From Vibrio gelatinilyticus (GTDB lineage Bacteria; Pseudomonadota; Gammaproteobacteria; Enterobacterales; Vibrionaceae): 64,000 nucleotides of DNA. Each line of letters starts with the position of its first letter. The first letter of the stretch is position 1. Both the position numbers and the translations under genes were made by a program. Below, one piece after another: positions 54,393 through 64,000 of this stretch. The stretch is from contig NZ_JAJNNZ010000001.1 of the NCBI RefSeq assembly GCF_022836845.1, forward strand, positions 372,001-436,000. The letters run 5' to 3'. Below the pieces are notes generated by a model that was not told the origin of the DNA, searched no databases, and worked only from the letters and a program-made list of their open reading frames with translations.

Positions 54393-55561
54393 AACACTTC
54401 GTTAACGTGGAAGTAAAAGGTTGAGCCGTGTTCGCCATAGCCAAAATCTGCGCGCAGATTGACTTTGTCTTTGATCTTCACACGAAAGCCAGTACCAACA
54501 CTGGTGATGGTATTGTCCCACAGTTGCGATACATCTTCTGACACCGTACCAGCGGCTCCCCAAAAGACCATACCGACACGCCAATAAACAGGAACGCGAT
54601 ACTCAACTTGCCCCATCATCATTTGCTTATCACGGTAGCGCCCCAAAATGTAACCACGCATCGCGTCATCACCCCCGAGATCTGGCAATTGATTCCATGG
54701 CACGTCGCCGGACGTAAACTTTGATTGCACCTGCCACGCGATCAAACCAGGCACAGGGTCAAGAGAGATATATTGAGAGGCTTTAATGTCATATTTACCA
54801 AAGCTATTTTCATTAGTGGCGTCGTAATAAGCCCCGAGGTCAGCTTGCAACAACATCCCTTGCGACGCATTGGCCACGTTATCTCTAGAGTCATACACAT
54901 TGGTCAAGAACACGCCATACGCCGTGTTATCGGTCAGCTCTGAGGACAAGCCAGACAAATAGGGAAAGTTGTATGAAATATCATGAGGTTTTACGGAGGT
55001 AATATCTCCTCCTACGCCCACATAGTAGTCTCCAGTCACTCGGTTCAACCACGTTGGCCTGACATTGACAACCTGTTCTTTGTAGTCGATGCGATTATTG
55101 TCTAGCTGTGCATTCTCATAACCACGACCATAATAAATCGCCGCATCATCAAACACCTTAAAATCGGTATAAAAACGATTATCACCTTGATTATAAAAAT
55201 GTTTATTGCTGACCGTAAGACCAATCGAACCATTGGTTGATACATAAGGGTTCACTACCAATGACGAGGGCTGAACCGTGTTGCTTTCGGTGTCGCCGTA
55301 TAAACCTACATACAGTAGCCCGACACCAAAACCTTGCTCTGGTGTATAAAACACAGCAGGGATATAACTTGAGTTAAGACCCTGCTCAGGATCGTACTCA
55401 GCTTCTGCACCGAACACGCCGAATACGCTTTCTAACGCATCAATCGTCGCATTGGGAGTGGTTTCAAAGATGGGTGCAACTTGCGAACTCGCTGCGACAG
55501 GCAAAGCCAAACTGGTACAAGCCAGAAGAAAAAAGTGAGAAAATGGAACGGCGTTAGTCAT
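54389..55561 (-). CDS. BamA/TamA-family outer-membrane beta-barrel
   Basis: 390 residues from ATG 55561 (MTNAVPFSHFFLLACTSLAL) with a Sec signal peptide ending near AASS. The C-terminal barrel is a surface-antigen (Omp85) type with alternating aromatic strands (DDAMRGYILGRYRDKQMMM) and an end in NEVF, the usual terminal Phe. POTRA domains are absent, so this is a short one-domain member, unlike BamA or TamA. Function unknown; possibly a two-partner or lipid-related porin. Stops overlap with the AraC gene. Confidence 0.87.
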   Translation of the reverse strand: MTNAVPFSHFFLLACTSLALPVAASSQVAPIFETTPNATIDALESVFGVFGAEAEYDPEQGLNSSYIPAVFYTPEQGFGVGLLYVGLYGDTESNTVQPSSLVVNPYVSTNGSIGLTVSNKHFYNQGDNRFYTDFKVFDDAAIYYGRGYENAQLDNNRIDYKEQVVNVRPTWLNRVTGDYYVGVGGDITSVKPHDISYNFPYLSGLSSELTDNTAYGVFLTNVYDSRDNVANASQGMLLQADLGAYYDATNENSFGKYDIKASQYISLDPVPGLIAWQVQSKFTSGDVPWNQLPDLGGDDAMRGYILGRYRDKQMMMGQVEYRVPVYWRVGMVFWGAAGTVSEDVSQLWDNTITSVGTGFRVKIKDKVNLRADFGYGEHGSTFYFHVNEVF

Positions 55562-55767
55562 AGGGAGTGGGTATTTTATTGGCGATAGAAATGTTTGCAT
55601 TATAAATCAAATTAATAATTAACAAACAGATAACCAATAAGGCTATACGAAAACTGTTACCTTCTGCGTGTCGCATAATGCCTGCATACATCTCGTTACA
55701 TGACAAATTACTCCTGGTGACCTTTATGCCTATAGGTTGCTGACCTGGCCAGTGACCAATGAGCATA

Positions 55768-55799
55768 AAAAAGCCCGTGATGATTTATCACGGGCTCAG
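55768..55799 (-). terminator. Rho-independent terminator of Tim44-domain gene
   Basis: AGCCCGTGAT-GATTT-ATCACGGGCT: 10-bp stem. On the minus strand TTTTTT follows. Confidence 0.92.
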
Positions 55800-55821
55800 A
55801 TTAACTTGATGTTGAGAGCAA

Positions 55822-56700
55822 TTAGCCTTGGATACCAACGATTAACCACGGTGCATTGTCAACAGTAAGATCGCGCTCTAAGTGCCAGATGTCATCGATA
55901 TCTTCCTCGATACCTTCGACTGCATCACGGTAACGTCCCGTAAACTGCAAACTAAGCTGTGCCTTAGATGCGTCATGATCAGCGCGTACAATCTCGGCAT
56001 CAACATACATAACATCGGTATGCTGTTCACCAGCAAGTTTAGCGCGCTCTGCTTTAAGATCGTCTAGTAAGCTTGGTGACACGTACTCTTCAATAGTGTC
56101 GAGTTCATTGTGATTCCATGCACCTTGTAATACACGGTAATGTTCACGCGCACCGTTTACAAATGCCGCCTGATCAAACCCAGGCGGGTAGTTGTGGGGT
56201 ACATCACTTTGACCAGAACTGCCAAAACCACCTGCTGTCGCATTCGACGTTTGCTCGAAGTTATGTACATTCGAAGCTTGATCAAATTGATGATTATTAC
56301 CACCAAATGCTGGCTGTTGACGATGCTGGTTCATGCTGCCCTGTTTCGCGCCTAGCACCCCTCTCATCAACTTAAAGATAAAGAAAGCCACCAAGCCCAT
56401 AATCAGAATATCCATAAATTGGATACCCTCGAATGCGCCACCAAAGAACGCGGCGAGTAGGCCACCAGCAAGCAAACCACCCATTAAGCCACCCATCAGA
56501 CCTTTCTTGCCTGAGGTTTGACCTGCCTGATTTTGGTCTTTACGAATAGAATTCGTGTTCTGTTGTTGCTGCTTTGGAGCCGGAGCCGTTTTAAAACTCT
56601 TACCAAACGACTTACCGCCGCCAAATCGCTTTGCTTCCGCAATTGGGGTCGTCGTCACTGCTACCATGAGCAATGCGACTAATGAGAATAAACGTTTCAT
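55822..56700 (-). CDS. Tim44/TimA-domain protein
   Basis: 292 residues from ATG 56700 (MKRLFSLVALLMVAVTTTPI); upstream frame is not signal-like. The signal peptide is followed by a Gln/Asn-rich spacer and a Gly/Leu-rich hydrophobic segment (about 77-105), so one or two TM passes anchor it. The C-terminal 120 residues hold the Tim44-like domain (FVNGAREHYRVLQGAWNHNE, and VEGIEEDIDDIWHLERD). Proteins of this family in gamma-proteobacteria lie in the inner membrane; their role is unknown. Confidence 0.9.
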   Translation of the reverse strand: MKRLFSLVALLMVAVTTTPIAEAKRFGGGKSFGKSFKTAPAPKQQQQNTNSIRKDQNQAGQTSGKKGLMGGLMGGLLAGGLLAAFFGGAFEGIQFMDILIMGLVAFFIFKLMRGVLGAKQGSMNQHRQQPAFGGNNHQFDQASNVHNFEQTSNATAGGFGSSGQSDVPHNYPPGFDQAAFVNGAREHYRVLQGAWNHNELDTIEEYVSPSLLDDLKAERAKLAGEQHTDVMYVDAEIVRADHDASKAQLSLQFTGRYRDAVEGIEEDIDDIWHLERDLTVDNAPWLIVGIQG

Positions 56701-56982
56701 TATTAACCTTATAATATTGTTACTTACCAGCCCGTAGAAGACCACTGAACTGCATTCCTTCCCCTCTCCGGGAGTTGGTACAACTTTCATCATATACCGA
56801 CCGACGAGGGAATAAAATCACTTTGCGAAAACGACTTGTTTCAGAATGTTGCAAATTTTGTTGCGCAATTTGTGTAATTTACGATTAATTTTTGCTAACT
56901 CTCAATGTTCGATGCTATTTGTTGACGCTCCATATCCCCCCATCTAAAATAACGAACTGTGTTCAATTACCCTAATCCGACT

Positions 56983-57573
56983 ATGGCCCGCAGAAACGAT
57001 CATACCCGCGAAGAGTTGATAGACCTGACTCTCAACACTGTTAGAGACTATTTGGCTGAACACTCTCACCATAATTTAAGCCTTAGAAAGGTCGCCAATC
57101 TTATCGGTTATGTTCCCAGTACTTTGGTGAATGTGTTTGGCAGTTATAATTTGTTGCTATTGCATACCGTAGCTAGAACTCTTGATGAATTGTCGAACGA
57201 AGCAAGACTGGTTGTAGAGCAAGCAGAAGGGCCAGAACAAGCGCTGTACGCCTTAGCGTATTGTTACCACGATTTTGCGCGCCAAAATCCTTATCGCTGG
57301 CAATTGATATTTGAACACAATATGAACGGTGATAAGCTGCCTGAATGGCAGTCACAACGCATCGATAGCATGACCGCCATGTTGGAAGGTTTATTGAGTG
57401 TCATTCGACCAAACTATTCCGCTAGCCAGGTCCTGCAGGCAAGTCGAGTTTTATGGTCTGGGGTTCACGGAATTACCTTACTTAGCGTTGATGATAAGTT
57501 TTTTGCCGACGAACCTATCGATGGCAAAGAACTGATTGAAAATCTACTTAGCAACTACTTGAACAGCTGGTAA
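56983..57573 (+). CDS. TetR-family transcriptional regulator
   Basis: 196 residues from ATG 56983 (MARRNDHTREEL); a GTG at 56959 is possible but would add eight residues. The N-terminal helix-turn-helix is LSLRKVANLIGYVPSTLVNV-like (about 33-52), followed by a C-terminal WHG-type ligand domain (NPYRWQLIFEHN, VLWSGVHGITLL). It precedes the LplT/PlsC fusion gene by 15 bp, so it is likely co-transcribed and may regulate that operon. Ligand unknown. Confidence 0.9.
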   Translation: MARRNDHTREELIDLTLNTVRDYLAEHSHHNLSLRKVANLIGYVPSTLVNVFGSYNLLLLHTVARTLDELSNEARLVVEQAEGPEQALYALAYCYHDFARQNPYRWQLIFEHNMNGDKLPEWQSQRIDSMTAMLEGLLSVIRPNYSASQVLQASRVLWSGVHGITLLSVDDKFFADEPIDGKELIENLLSNYLNSW

Positions 57574-57588
57574 ACAAAAGGACTTGTA

Positions 57589-59463
57589 ATGACCACTAGC
57601 AAACCAGCCTCTTTGTTACAGCAAAGACGCTTTCTGCCTTATTTTGTCACACAATTTTTTGGCGCTTTTAACGACAACATTTTTAAAAACGTCCTGTTAC
57701 TTTTTGTTGCCTTTGCTGGGCCTCAGGTTCTTCCTATATCCAGCAACTTGTTTATTAATGCTGCGGCTGGTCTCTTTATTCTTCCTTTCTTCCTATTTTC
57801 CGCCTCTGCTGGTGAACTGGCTGATAAGTACGAAAAGTCCTGGTTTATTCGTAAGGTTAAATTGCTCGAAATCTCGATTATGTGCTTAGGCGCCATTGGC
57901 TTTATCACCGAAAGCTATGGCATTTTACTGTTTTTGCTTTTCCTTATGGGGACACAATCTGCGTTTTTTGGACCAGTGAAGTACGCGTTATTGCCCCAAC
58001 AACTAAAATCTGACGAATTACTATCAGGCAACGCGCTTGTCGAAACGGGGACGTTCCTTGCCATATTACTAGGAACCATTGGCGCGGGTGTTATTGCCTC
58101 TGCTGATAACGCCAAATATGTTGCGGCCGCTTCCGTCTTGATCTTTGCTTTGCTGGGCTACTTTGCCAGTCGTAAAATCCCGTTAGCCCCGGCTGCGGAT
58201 CCGTCAATCAAATTCAAGTGGCGACCATACAGCCAAACCAAGGCAACGCTTAAAATTGCCCATCAAGACCGCGTTGTTTTTCAATGCATCATGGCCATCA
58301 GCTGGTTTTGGTTTTTAGGGGCAAGTTACCTTACTCAGTTTCCTAATTTCACTAAAATCCACCTTAATGGAAATGAAGCGGCCGTTTCTTTCTTGCTTGC
58401 CCTTTTCTCTATCGGTATTGCTTTTGGTTCAATGCTTTGTGACCGAATTTCCAAGAATCGTATTGATGTGGGAATTGTGCCTATCGGCAGCATCGGCATC
58501 ACTATTTTTGGCTTATTGATGGCGACATCTGTCCCGAGTGAATTACCCCAGTTTGAATCGTTCCAACAATTTATCGCCCACGCACCGCTATGGCCTCTAT
58601 TTGGTTACTTGCTGTTACTTGGGGCGTCAGGCGGGCTGTTTATTGTCCCTCTTTACGCACTCATGCAGCAACAAGCTAAGGAGACCGAGCGAGCTCGGGT
58701 GATCGCCGCTCTCAACATCTATAACTCTCTGTTTATGGTTGGCAGTGCTGTAATGGGTATCGTGTGCTTATCGGTACTGGAATTATCAATCACGCAATTG
58801 TTTGGCATACTCGCCATCCTAAACGCACTGATTGCAACGTATCTATTCTTGCAAGTCCCTATTTTTGCCATTCGCTTCATGGTTTGGATTCTGACCCACC
58901 TCATGTACCGCATCAATCATAGAAATCTGCACCATCTTCCTAAGGAAGGCGGTGCATTAATTGTCTGTAACCACGTAAGTTATATGGATGCCCTACTTCT
59001 TAGCGCAGCAAGCCCACGCCTTATACGTTTTGTAATGGAAGAAGACTACGCCAACTACCGCCCAGTTCGTCGCTTTTTAAAGCGTGCTGGTGTTATTCCA
59101 ATTTCGGCCAGCCGAAGAAACTCCATTCGCCGTGCATTTAGCGAAGTGGAGAGAGCGCTCGCTCAGGGTGAGATTGTCTGTATTTTCCCAGAAGGTCGCC
59201 TGACCTCTGATGGTGAGATCAGCGAGTTTATGCGCGGCATGGACATCATTATCAGGCGCTCGCCCGTCCCTGTCATCCCTATGGCTCTGAAAGGCCTCTG
59301 GGGCAGCTACTTTAGTCGAGCAAAAGGTCGTGCTTGCAAAGGCATCCCAACGCGCTTTAGAGCCAAACTGGAACTGGAAGCTGGCGAACCCATTTCCCCA
59401 GAGCATGCCAGCAACCAATATATGCAACAACGCGTTTGCGATCTTAGAGGTGACTGGCGTTAA
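57589..59463 (+). CDS. Lysophospholipid transporter fused to 1-acyl-glycerol-3-phosphate acyltransferase
   Basis: 624 residues. The N-terminal ~420 residues form an MFS transporter with about 12 helices (FVTQFFGAFNDNIFKN, LLFLLFLMGTQSAFFGPVKY). The C-terminal domain is a PlsC acyltransferase with NHVSYMDALLLS (HX4D, about 457-468) and FPEGRLTSDGEIS (EGR motif). This matches a fusion of LplT-like transport and the acyltransferase part of Aas; the AMP-ligase part of Aas is absent. It would flip lysophospholipid and reacylate it on the inner membrane. In an operon with the TetR gene. Confidence 0.9.
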   Translation: MTTSKPASLLQQRRFLPYFVTQFFGAFNDNIFKNVLLLFVAFAGPQVLPISSNLFINAAAGLFILPFFLFSASAGELADKYEKSWFIRKVKLLEISIMCLGAIGFITESYGILLFLLFLMGTQSAFFGPVKYALLPQQLKSDELLSGNALVETGTFLAILLGTIGAGVIASADNAKYVAAASVLIFALLGYFASRKIPLAPAADPSIKFKWRPYSQTKATLKIAHQDRVVFQCIMAISWFWFLGASYLTQFPNFTKIHLNGNEAAVSFLLALFSIGIAFGSMLCDRISKNRIDVGIVPIGSIGITIFGLLMATSVPSELPQFESFQQFIAHAPLWPLFGYLLLLGASGGLFIVPLYALMQQQAKETERARVIAALNIYNSLFMVGSAVMGIVCLSVLELSITQLFGILAILNALIATYLFLQVPIFAIRFMVWILTHLMYRINHRNLHHLPKEGGALIVCNHVSYMDALLLSAASPRLIRFVMEEDYANYRPVRRFLKRAGVIPISASRRNSIRRAFSEVERALAQGEIVCIFPEGRLTSDGEISEFMRGMDIIIRRSPVPVIPMALKGLWGSYFSRAKGRACKGIPTRFRAKLELEAGEPISPEHASNQYMQQRVCDLRGDWR

Positions 59464-59579
59464 GTTTTTCTTAACGCTAGTTCAATAAGTTTAGATTTTT
59501 CTGATCGCCTAAGCACGCTACTATACAAACATTCGGCGAGGTCTACTCTCGCCAGTTTGTTGTTAAGAAGGACTTCTCT

Positions 59580-60503
59580 TTGAGTACGCTACGCTCCTAT
59601 CCCTTTTTCTGGTTTGCGGCATTACTGTGCCTTTCTCCTTGGATTTCATCTCCAATAGCATTAGTTACCGGATTTGTCTTGAGCAGTTTCGGCATGGTTC
59701 CGACACAGCTGCCCATAGCAAAGATAACCAAAAAGCTTCTCGCTTACTCAATTATTGGATTGGGGTTTGGTATTCATCTCGACCAAGCGCTACAGGCTAC
59801 CTCTAATGGTTTAGGTATTATCGTTGCCACCATTGCAGGCACCTTAATCATTGGCTGGTTTGTCACAAAACGAATTGGCCTTGAACAAAAGACCGGATAT
59901 CTCATTGCCTCTGGCACCGCTATTTGCGGCGGCAGTGCGATTGCTGCTGTTGCGCCAGCTATTGATGCTGATGACCAAAGCATTGGGGTGGCATTAGCGA
60001 CGGTTTTTGTACTCAACTCGGTCGCGTTATTTGTCTTCCCTGTGATTGGGCATGCGCTTGCTCTGGACCAAATTACCTTCGGTACATGGGCCGCCATCGC
60101 GATCCACGATACATCCTCAGTGGTTGGCGCGGCTTCCGCTTACGGTGAAGAAGCATTGACTACCGCGACCACTCTAAAGCTCGCTCGGGCACTGTGGATC
60201 GTACCCGTCGCTTTTGTCAGTGCACTGCTGTTTAGCCACAAACAAAAAAACATCACCATCCCATATTTCATAGTGTTCTATTGTGTCGCCATTTTAGTGA
60301 GCGATTACTTACCCGAATTCGAGACGGTCTATCAAGGGGTTTTCTCTGCGTCTAAGCAAATGTTGGTAGTCTGCTTGTTTCTCATCGGCTGTAACATTTC
60401 TATCGAAAAACTAAAACAAGCTGGGAGTAAGCCAATGTTGTTTGGCGTGGGGTTATGGGCTGTGATTTCTACAACATCTCTTGCTTGGCTGATGTTGACT
60501 TAG
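59580..60503 (+). CDS. YeiH-family putative sulfate exporter
   Basis: 307 residues from a TTG start at 59580 with AAGAAGGA 9 bases upstream; no in-frame ATG lies near. About ten TM helices are seen, with SYSIIGLG-type [17 protein letters not shown] and [18 protein letters not shown], the family motif. YeiH/YeiH-like (PSE) transporters are membrane exporters; sulfate is proposed for some. It follows the LplT/PlsC gene on the same strand by 116 bp. Its 3' end overlaps a small gene on the other strand. Confidence 0.88.
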   Translation: MSTLRSYPFFWFAALLCLSPWISSPIALVTGFVLSSFGMVPTQLPIAKITKKLLAYSIIGLGFGIHLDQALQATSNGLGIIVATIAGTLIIGWFVTKRIGLEQKTGYLIASGTAICGGSAIAAVAPAIDADDQSIGVALATVFVLNSVALFVFPVIGHALALDQITFGTWAAIAIHDTSSVVGAASAYGEEALTTATTLKLARALWIVPVAFVSALLFSHKQKNITIPYFIVFYCVAILVSDYLPEFETVYQGVFSASKQMLVVCLFLIGCNISIEKLKQAGSKPMLFGVGLWAVISTTSLAWLMLT

Positions 60504-60663
60504 TCGGGGAATTTGCACGCGTAGCAGTGGGATATTTTATCCAGTAAGCCAGCACTACCGCCAGTAAAAAGGCGGTAAGCTCAGCAATCGCTCGGGTTAA
60601 TCCATGAGACACGACAGCAAGAATGACTTGTAGCAATATCGCAATGCTGAGTGTGATTTTCAT
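60469..60663 (-). CDS. Small membrane protein (64 aa), tentative
   Basis: 64 residues, with hydrophobic helices [18 protein letters not shown] and [18 protein letters not shown], then a Ser/Thr/Lys-rich tail. It overlaps the 3' end of the YeiH-like gene by 35 bp (convergent). The upstream ribosome site is weak (GGA at -13), so it is only moderately supported. Confidence 0.45.
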   Translation of the reverse strand: MKITLSIAILLQVILAVVSHGLTRAIAELTAFLLAVVLAYWIKYPTATRANSPTKSTSAKQEML

Positions 60664-60735
60664 AATTAACGTCCGTGACTGTTCATTGCCAATATTATGA
60701 ACAGATGCTTAGACTTAGAAAAATTCTCTTTTGGA

Positions 60736-62157
60736 CTATGAAATAACTACATGTTCACTTTGATAGTGTTTTAGCCAGATTTTGATGTCATTTCTCGATG
60801 TTTTTATCCCCGTCGACGCCATATTTTCTGGCATTAGGTAGTACGCAATAGGCCACTTAAATCGCTCAAGAACCTCTCGCAAGCACCGATGGATACTATC
60901 GTGACAAGGCAAGGTTTCAGCTCTAATAACAGCAACTGGGCGAGCGCCAAATTCGGAACAGTTAACCGGAACAACCGTGACTTGTTGAATGTCCTCATGT
61001 TGTAGCAATGCCGCTTCTATTTCTTCGCAGTGAATGTTTTCTCCTCCTGAAATAAACAGGTTATCGGCACGCCCTATGACCTTAAGTTCTCGTACTTTGA
61101 GTGTAGGTTCTATCCACTGCCCCAGATCGTTTGTATCAAACCAACCTTGCTCATTGGTGAGCGATTGCAGCTTTCCTTGATGAAAATACCCTTCAGCCAA
61201 TGTCTCACCTGCAATATGGATTCGCCCCTGTTCAATCTTGACGTTGCGATAAGGAAGCACAGTCCCCGCCGACTCTGCTGCGCCAATTGACTTTGCCGTT
61301 ACGGTTGAAGCGGCTTCGGTTAATCCATACCCTAACCAAATATCAATCGAGTGAGCCCTCGCCTCATGAGTGAGCGCCTGAGGTATATGACTACCACCAA
61401 GCAGCACTCGTTTGAGCTGCAGTGGCACCGTTGAGTCCAATATGCGCTGCAATTGCGTCGCCACTAATGAGGCATGACTCACGCCTTGAATATCGCTATC
61501 CAGATGGCCACAACCAACTTTAAGTACTGCACCAACAGCCAACCATCGCCAAATAATAGCCAATCCAGAGACATGGAACATCGGCAAACTTAACAGCCAA
61601 ACGTCATTAGTATCATAGGAAAAATGGTGCATAAGACCTTTCGCTGATGACATGTGTTGCCTGGCTAAATGCAAGACCGCTTTGGGATGACCGGAAGATC
61701 CTGAAGTAAAGATGATTGAGGCTGGGTTAGTGGATTGGAATAGACAAGCGTTTTTCTTTGTGCCTAATTCAATGTCACCATTAACCCATTGCCAGTGTGG
61801 TTGATAAGCGTCAGTATCTAGGTCGTCATTCATATCCCAGATACAAACCTGCTCATTTGGTGCATACAGTGTATCGATTTTTTTCTGAAGCAATGGAGCC
61901 GATTGAGGCGGGATGAGCGCCGGTGTCACATTAAGCTGCAAGCAAGCAAGGTAGGCAAAAACCAACTCAAGCTGATTTTTGCCTACTAGTACCACGATCT
62001 GCTTTGACGCAACACCGTGATTAATGAGGTGTTGGCAATATTGCTCTACGGCAGTATCGATCTGCTCCCAGCTCCACTTACGTGCACCACATATTAGAGC
62101 GGTCTTGGACGCTCTCGACACCAACCAATTTTTCCAGGGTGATGACTCTGACCTCAT
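60736..62157 (-). CDS. menE: O-succinylbenzoate-CoA ligase
   Basis: 473 residues. The AMP-binding motif is IIFTSGSSGHPKAVL (about 151-165), then YGLTEAASTVT (about 272-282), DTNDLGQW-type WFDTNDLGQWI and the C-terminal lysine region TGIKTSRNDIKIW. It activates o-succinylbenzoate to its CoA thioester, the step after MenC. The start overlaps the menC stop by 4 bp (ATGA), so they share a transcript. Length normal for MenE. Confidence 0.95.
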   Translation of the reverse strand: MRSESSPWKNWLVSRASKTALICGARKWSWEQIDTAVEQYCQHLINHGVASKQIVVLVGKNQLELVFAYLACLQLNVTPALIPPQSAPLLQKKIDTLYAPNEQVCIWDMNDDLDTDAYQPHWQWVNGDIELGTKKNACLFQSTNPASIIFTSGSSGHPKAVLHLARQHMSSAKGLMHHFSYDTNDVWLLSLPMFHVSGLAIIWRWLAVGAVLKVGCGHLDSDIQGVSHASLVATQLQRILDSTVPLQLKRVLLGGSHIPQALTHEARAHSIDIWLGYGLTEAASTVTAKSIGAAESAGTVLPYRNVKIEQGRIHIAGETLAEGYFHQGKLQSLTNEQGWFDTNDLGQWIEPTLKVRELKVIGRADNLFISGGENIHCEEIEAALLQHEDIQQVTVVPVNCSEFGARPVAVIRAETLPCHDSIHRCLREVLERFKWPIAYYLMPENMASTGIKTSRNDIKIWLKHYQSEHVVIS

Positions 62158-63143
62158 TCAGATTGCCAATAGAGGTCTTGTGATTCCAATGTAACAACTT
62201 CAGCATCACACCCCGGCCAGGCACTGTCTAATTGAGCATCAAAAAGCTGCATGGTATCGAGTCCTGGAACCTCCCTCGGAAGCAACCACTGTGACAATCT
62301 CGCTAGTTGGGTAAGACCGATATTGGACTCCAGACTTGAGCTGATAACAACTTGCATTCCTTGTAGCTTAGCCTCATCGACAATTCGGATACATGTTTGC
62401 ACATCACCAATCAAGGTTGGCTTAATGACTAACGCTTTGACGCCTGTAAGCTCTTTGACAGAAAAGCCCGGCTCTTTAACCGCTCGCTGCAATGTCTCGT
62501 CCCACGCTATGGCAATGCCAGTATCAATGGCAAATGACAAGCTGTCACCCGGGTGACTGCACGGCTCTTCGACGAAGGCGATTCGCTGTCGCAACGACGG
62601 GGCAATATGTTTGGCAAAACTTTTGGCTTTCTCTAAGGTCCAGGCCTGATTGGCATCAAGACGCAGGGAAAGATCAGGGATAGATTCAAGTAGAAGGCTT
62701 ACCAGCATACCGTCGCGAATCGTTTCGTAAAGGCCAACTTTCACCTTAGCTACTTTTGGTCCCGTCATTTCATTGAGTAGCGGAATAAGCTCATCAGGAT
62801 CGCCACTGCAAAGCGGTGCAGCTTGATAGTTGGCCGTCGGGGGGAGCAAGCCTTTCAGCTCAAACAAAGCCATCGAAAGGCCAAACGCGACCGAAGGGCA
62901 ACATTGAGATAAGTCAAGCTCTCGATTGTGCACCCATAATTCTAACTGGTGCTGAGCCTCAATACCGGCTTGCTCTAATGTTTCTTGACTAAACCCAGGC
63001 AGAGGCGCAATTTCGCCTCTTGCCACCAAACCAAATTCAGCGATCTCTACGATCCACCCTTCTCGATTTGAGAGTTTTTTTTCTCTCAAAATTACGCCAC
63101 TGTCCATGGGTAGACAGTAGCGATATAGTCTCGCAATTCTCAT
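62154..63143 (-). CDS. menC: o-Succinylbenzoate synthase
   Basis: 329 residues from ATG 63143 (MRIARLYRYCLPMDSGV); the frame is open earlier but MRxARLYRY is the family start. The enolase-superfamily set is visible: KVKVGLYE (Lys), RLDANQAW (Asp), VEEPCSHP (Glu), AWDETLQ (Asp) and VIKPTLIG (Lys). It dehydrates SHCHC to o-succinylbenzoate. Overlaps menE and follows menB with a gap of 163 bp. Confidence 0.95.
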   Translation of the reverse strand: MRIARLYRYCLPMDSGVILREKKLSNREGWIVEIAEFGLVARGEIAPLPGFSQETLEQAGIEAQHQLELWVHNRELDLSQCCPSVAFGLSMALFELKGLLPPTANYQAAPLCSGDPDELIPLLNEMTGPKVAKVKVGLYETIRDGMLVSLLLESIPDLSLRLDANQAWTLEKAKSFAKHIAPSLRQRIAFVEEPCSHPGDSLSFAIDTGIAIAWDETLQRAVKEPGFSVKELTGVKALVIKPTLIGDVQTCIRIVDEAKLQGMQVVISSSLESNIGLTQLARLSQWLLPREVPGLDTMQLFDAQLDSAWPGCDAEVVTLESQDLYWQSE

Positions 63144-63306
63144 AATTTTGAGTCCTACTTTGTCAGTTGAGGGTCTTGCACAGCTAGACATCTAATTGGG
63201 CAAGTTTAAATCCACCTCATCTCAAGCCGTTAGCTTGAGTACCTGTTCATCTAGGTTGGCGAAGCATCATAAATGCACTTCGCCATTTAGCGTGTCGAGT
63301 GTACTT

Positions 63307-64000
63307 TTATGGGTTACGTGGGAACTTATCAAAGTCTGGACGGCGCTTCTCATTGAATGCGTTGCGCCCTTCCTGACCTTCTTCTGTCATATAGAACATC
63401 ATGGTGGCATTACCCGCCAACTCTTGTAAGCCTGCTTGGCCGTCGCAGTCCGCGTTCAGGGCAGCTTTCAAGCAACGCAGAGCCATTGGGCTGTGCTGTA
63501 GAACCTCTCGGCACCAGCGAACAGATTCCCTCTCTAAATCATCAAGTGGAACAACCGTGTTAACCAGCCCCATATCGACGGCTTCTTGAGCGTCGTAAAA
63601 ACGACATAGGAACCAAATCTCGCGCGCTTTCTTTTGACCGACTATTCTAGCCATGTAAGAAGCTCCCCAGCCGCCATCAAAAGAACCCACTTTCGGTCCA
63701 GTTTGACCAAACTGTGCGTTATCCGCCGCGATGGTGAGGTCACACATCATATGCAATACGTGGCCACCGCCGACTGCCCAGCCTGCGACCGCAGCAATCA
63801 CCGGTTTAGGACAAGTTCTGATCTGACGTTGAAAATCCAAGACGTTAAGGTGATGGGTTCCACTGTCATCCTTGTAGCCGCCATAATCGCCACGGATGCT
63901 TTGGTCACCGCCAGAGCAAAACGCTTTTTGGCCAAGGCCCGTCAAAATAATCACACCGACTTTTTCGTCGTAACGAGCATCCGCAAGTGCATTAATCATT
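63307..64000 (-). CDS. menB: 1,4-Dihydroxy-2-naphthoyl-CoA synthase (5' end outside window)
   Basis: About 230 C-terminal residues are in the window. The frame is near identical to E. coli Men[41 protein letters not shown] and [20 protein letters not shown] are the crotonase oxyanion and active-site loops. By comparison about 55 N-terminal residues are missing; the ATG at 63999 matches an internal Met of E. coli MenB. It cyclises o-succinylbenzoyl-CoA. Ends 163 bp before menC. Confidence 0.97.
   Translation of the reverse strand, partial: MINALADARYDEKVGVIILTGLGQKAFCSGGDQSIRGDYGGYKDDSGTHHLNVLDFQRQIRTCPKPVIAAVAGWAVGGGHVLHMMCDLTIAADNAQFGQTGPKVGSFDGGWGASYMARIVGQKKAREIWFLCRFYDAQEAVDMGLVNTVVPLDDLERESVRWCREVLQHSPMALRCLKAALNADCDGQAGLQELAGNATMMFYMTEEGQEGRNAFNEKRRPDFDKFPRNP

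Noticed and set aside
55554..55766. 70-codon minus-strand open frame upstream of the beta-barrel gene
   Set aside because: It overlaps the barrel gene start, has no convincing ribosome site and lies against the next gene's terminator.
59457..59477. GCGTTAAG/CTTAACGC hairpin after the LplT/PlsC fusion
   Set aside because: The stem overlaps the stop codon and no T-run follows, so it is not a convincing terminator.

Overview
The window looks like a Vibrio (Vibrionaceae) large-chromosome segment invaded by a large mobile element. The right-hand 28 kb is ordinary vibrio housekeeping DNA: ffs (4.5S SRP RNA), an ATL protein, tesB, an RND pump, two tRNA-Tyr genes, a Tim44-domain protein and the menB-menC-menE end of the menaquinone cluster. 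The left 35.8 kb is accessory DNA.

Positions 1 to about 35836 are the right part of a Tn7-like transposon. tnsA-tnsB-tnsC (35727 down to 32197) lie just inside the right end. That end carries three spaced repeats that look like TnsB-binding sites and stops about 5 bp past the 3' end of ffs. The left end is outside the window. No tniQ/tnsD and no cas gene is visible. The short TnsC, the vibrio host and the ffs attachment site are all traits of type I-F3 CRISPR-associated Tn7-like elements, so a tniQ-cas operon beyond the left edge is a reasonable inference but is not seen.

The cargo is a layered defence island. The outer layer is a type I restriction-modification operon on the minus strand: hsdR (29704-27254), hsdM, hsdS (6312-4513), followed by two coupled DUF262 genes. 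A plus-strand block of small genes and an orphan DNA methyltransferase (24801-27252) lies between hsdR and hsdM. A helicase gene pair with a divergent XRE repressor and twin palindromic operators sits beside tnsC.

The outer hsdM is cut in two by a second, nested element of about 16.8 kb (about 7301-24135), bounded by a 6-bp direct repeat TGTAGA. Removing the nested element with one repeat copy rejoins hsdM exactly in frame through the conserved GEFYTP codons. The nested element encodes three large tyrosine-recombinase-like proteins and a small helical DNA-binding protein, an arrangement like Tn554, recombinase-in-trio or Gamma-Mobile-Trio elements. It also carries an HNH nuclease and a complete second type I R-M operon. 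That operon contains a half-size specificity gene, a Septu-like ATPase plus HNH pair (PtuA/PtuB-like) and a YgjP-like metallopeptidase. The nested element therefore disables one type I system and supplies another.

From ffs rightward the layout is: a membrane protein, ATL, a YbaY-like lipoprotein, tesB, an aldehyde plus alcohol dehydrogenase operon, an Lrp regulator divergent from a PLP enzyme, a soluble chemoreceptor-like protein, a DUF1244 protein, an RND efflux pair, tRNA-Tyr x2, a three-gene catabolic cluster (PLP decarboxylase, ureohydrolase, zinc dehydrogenase) with a divergent AraC-type regulator, an outer-membrane beta-barrel, a Tim44-domain protein, a TetR regulator with an LplT/PlsC fusion, a YeiH-type transporter, and menE-menC-menB.
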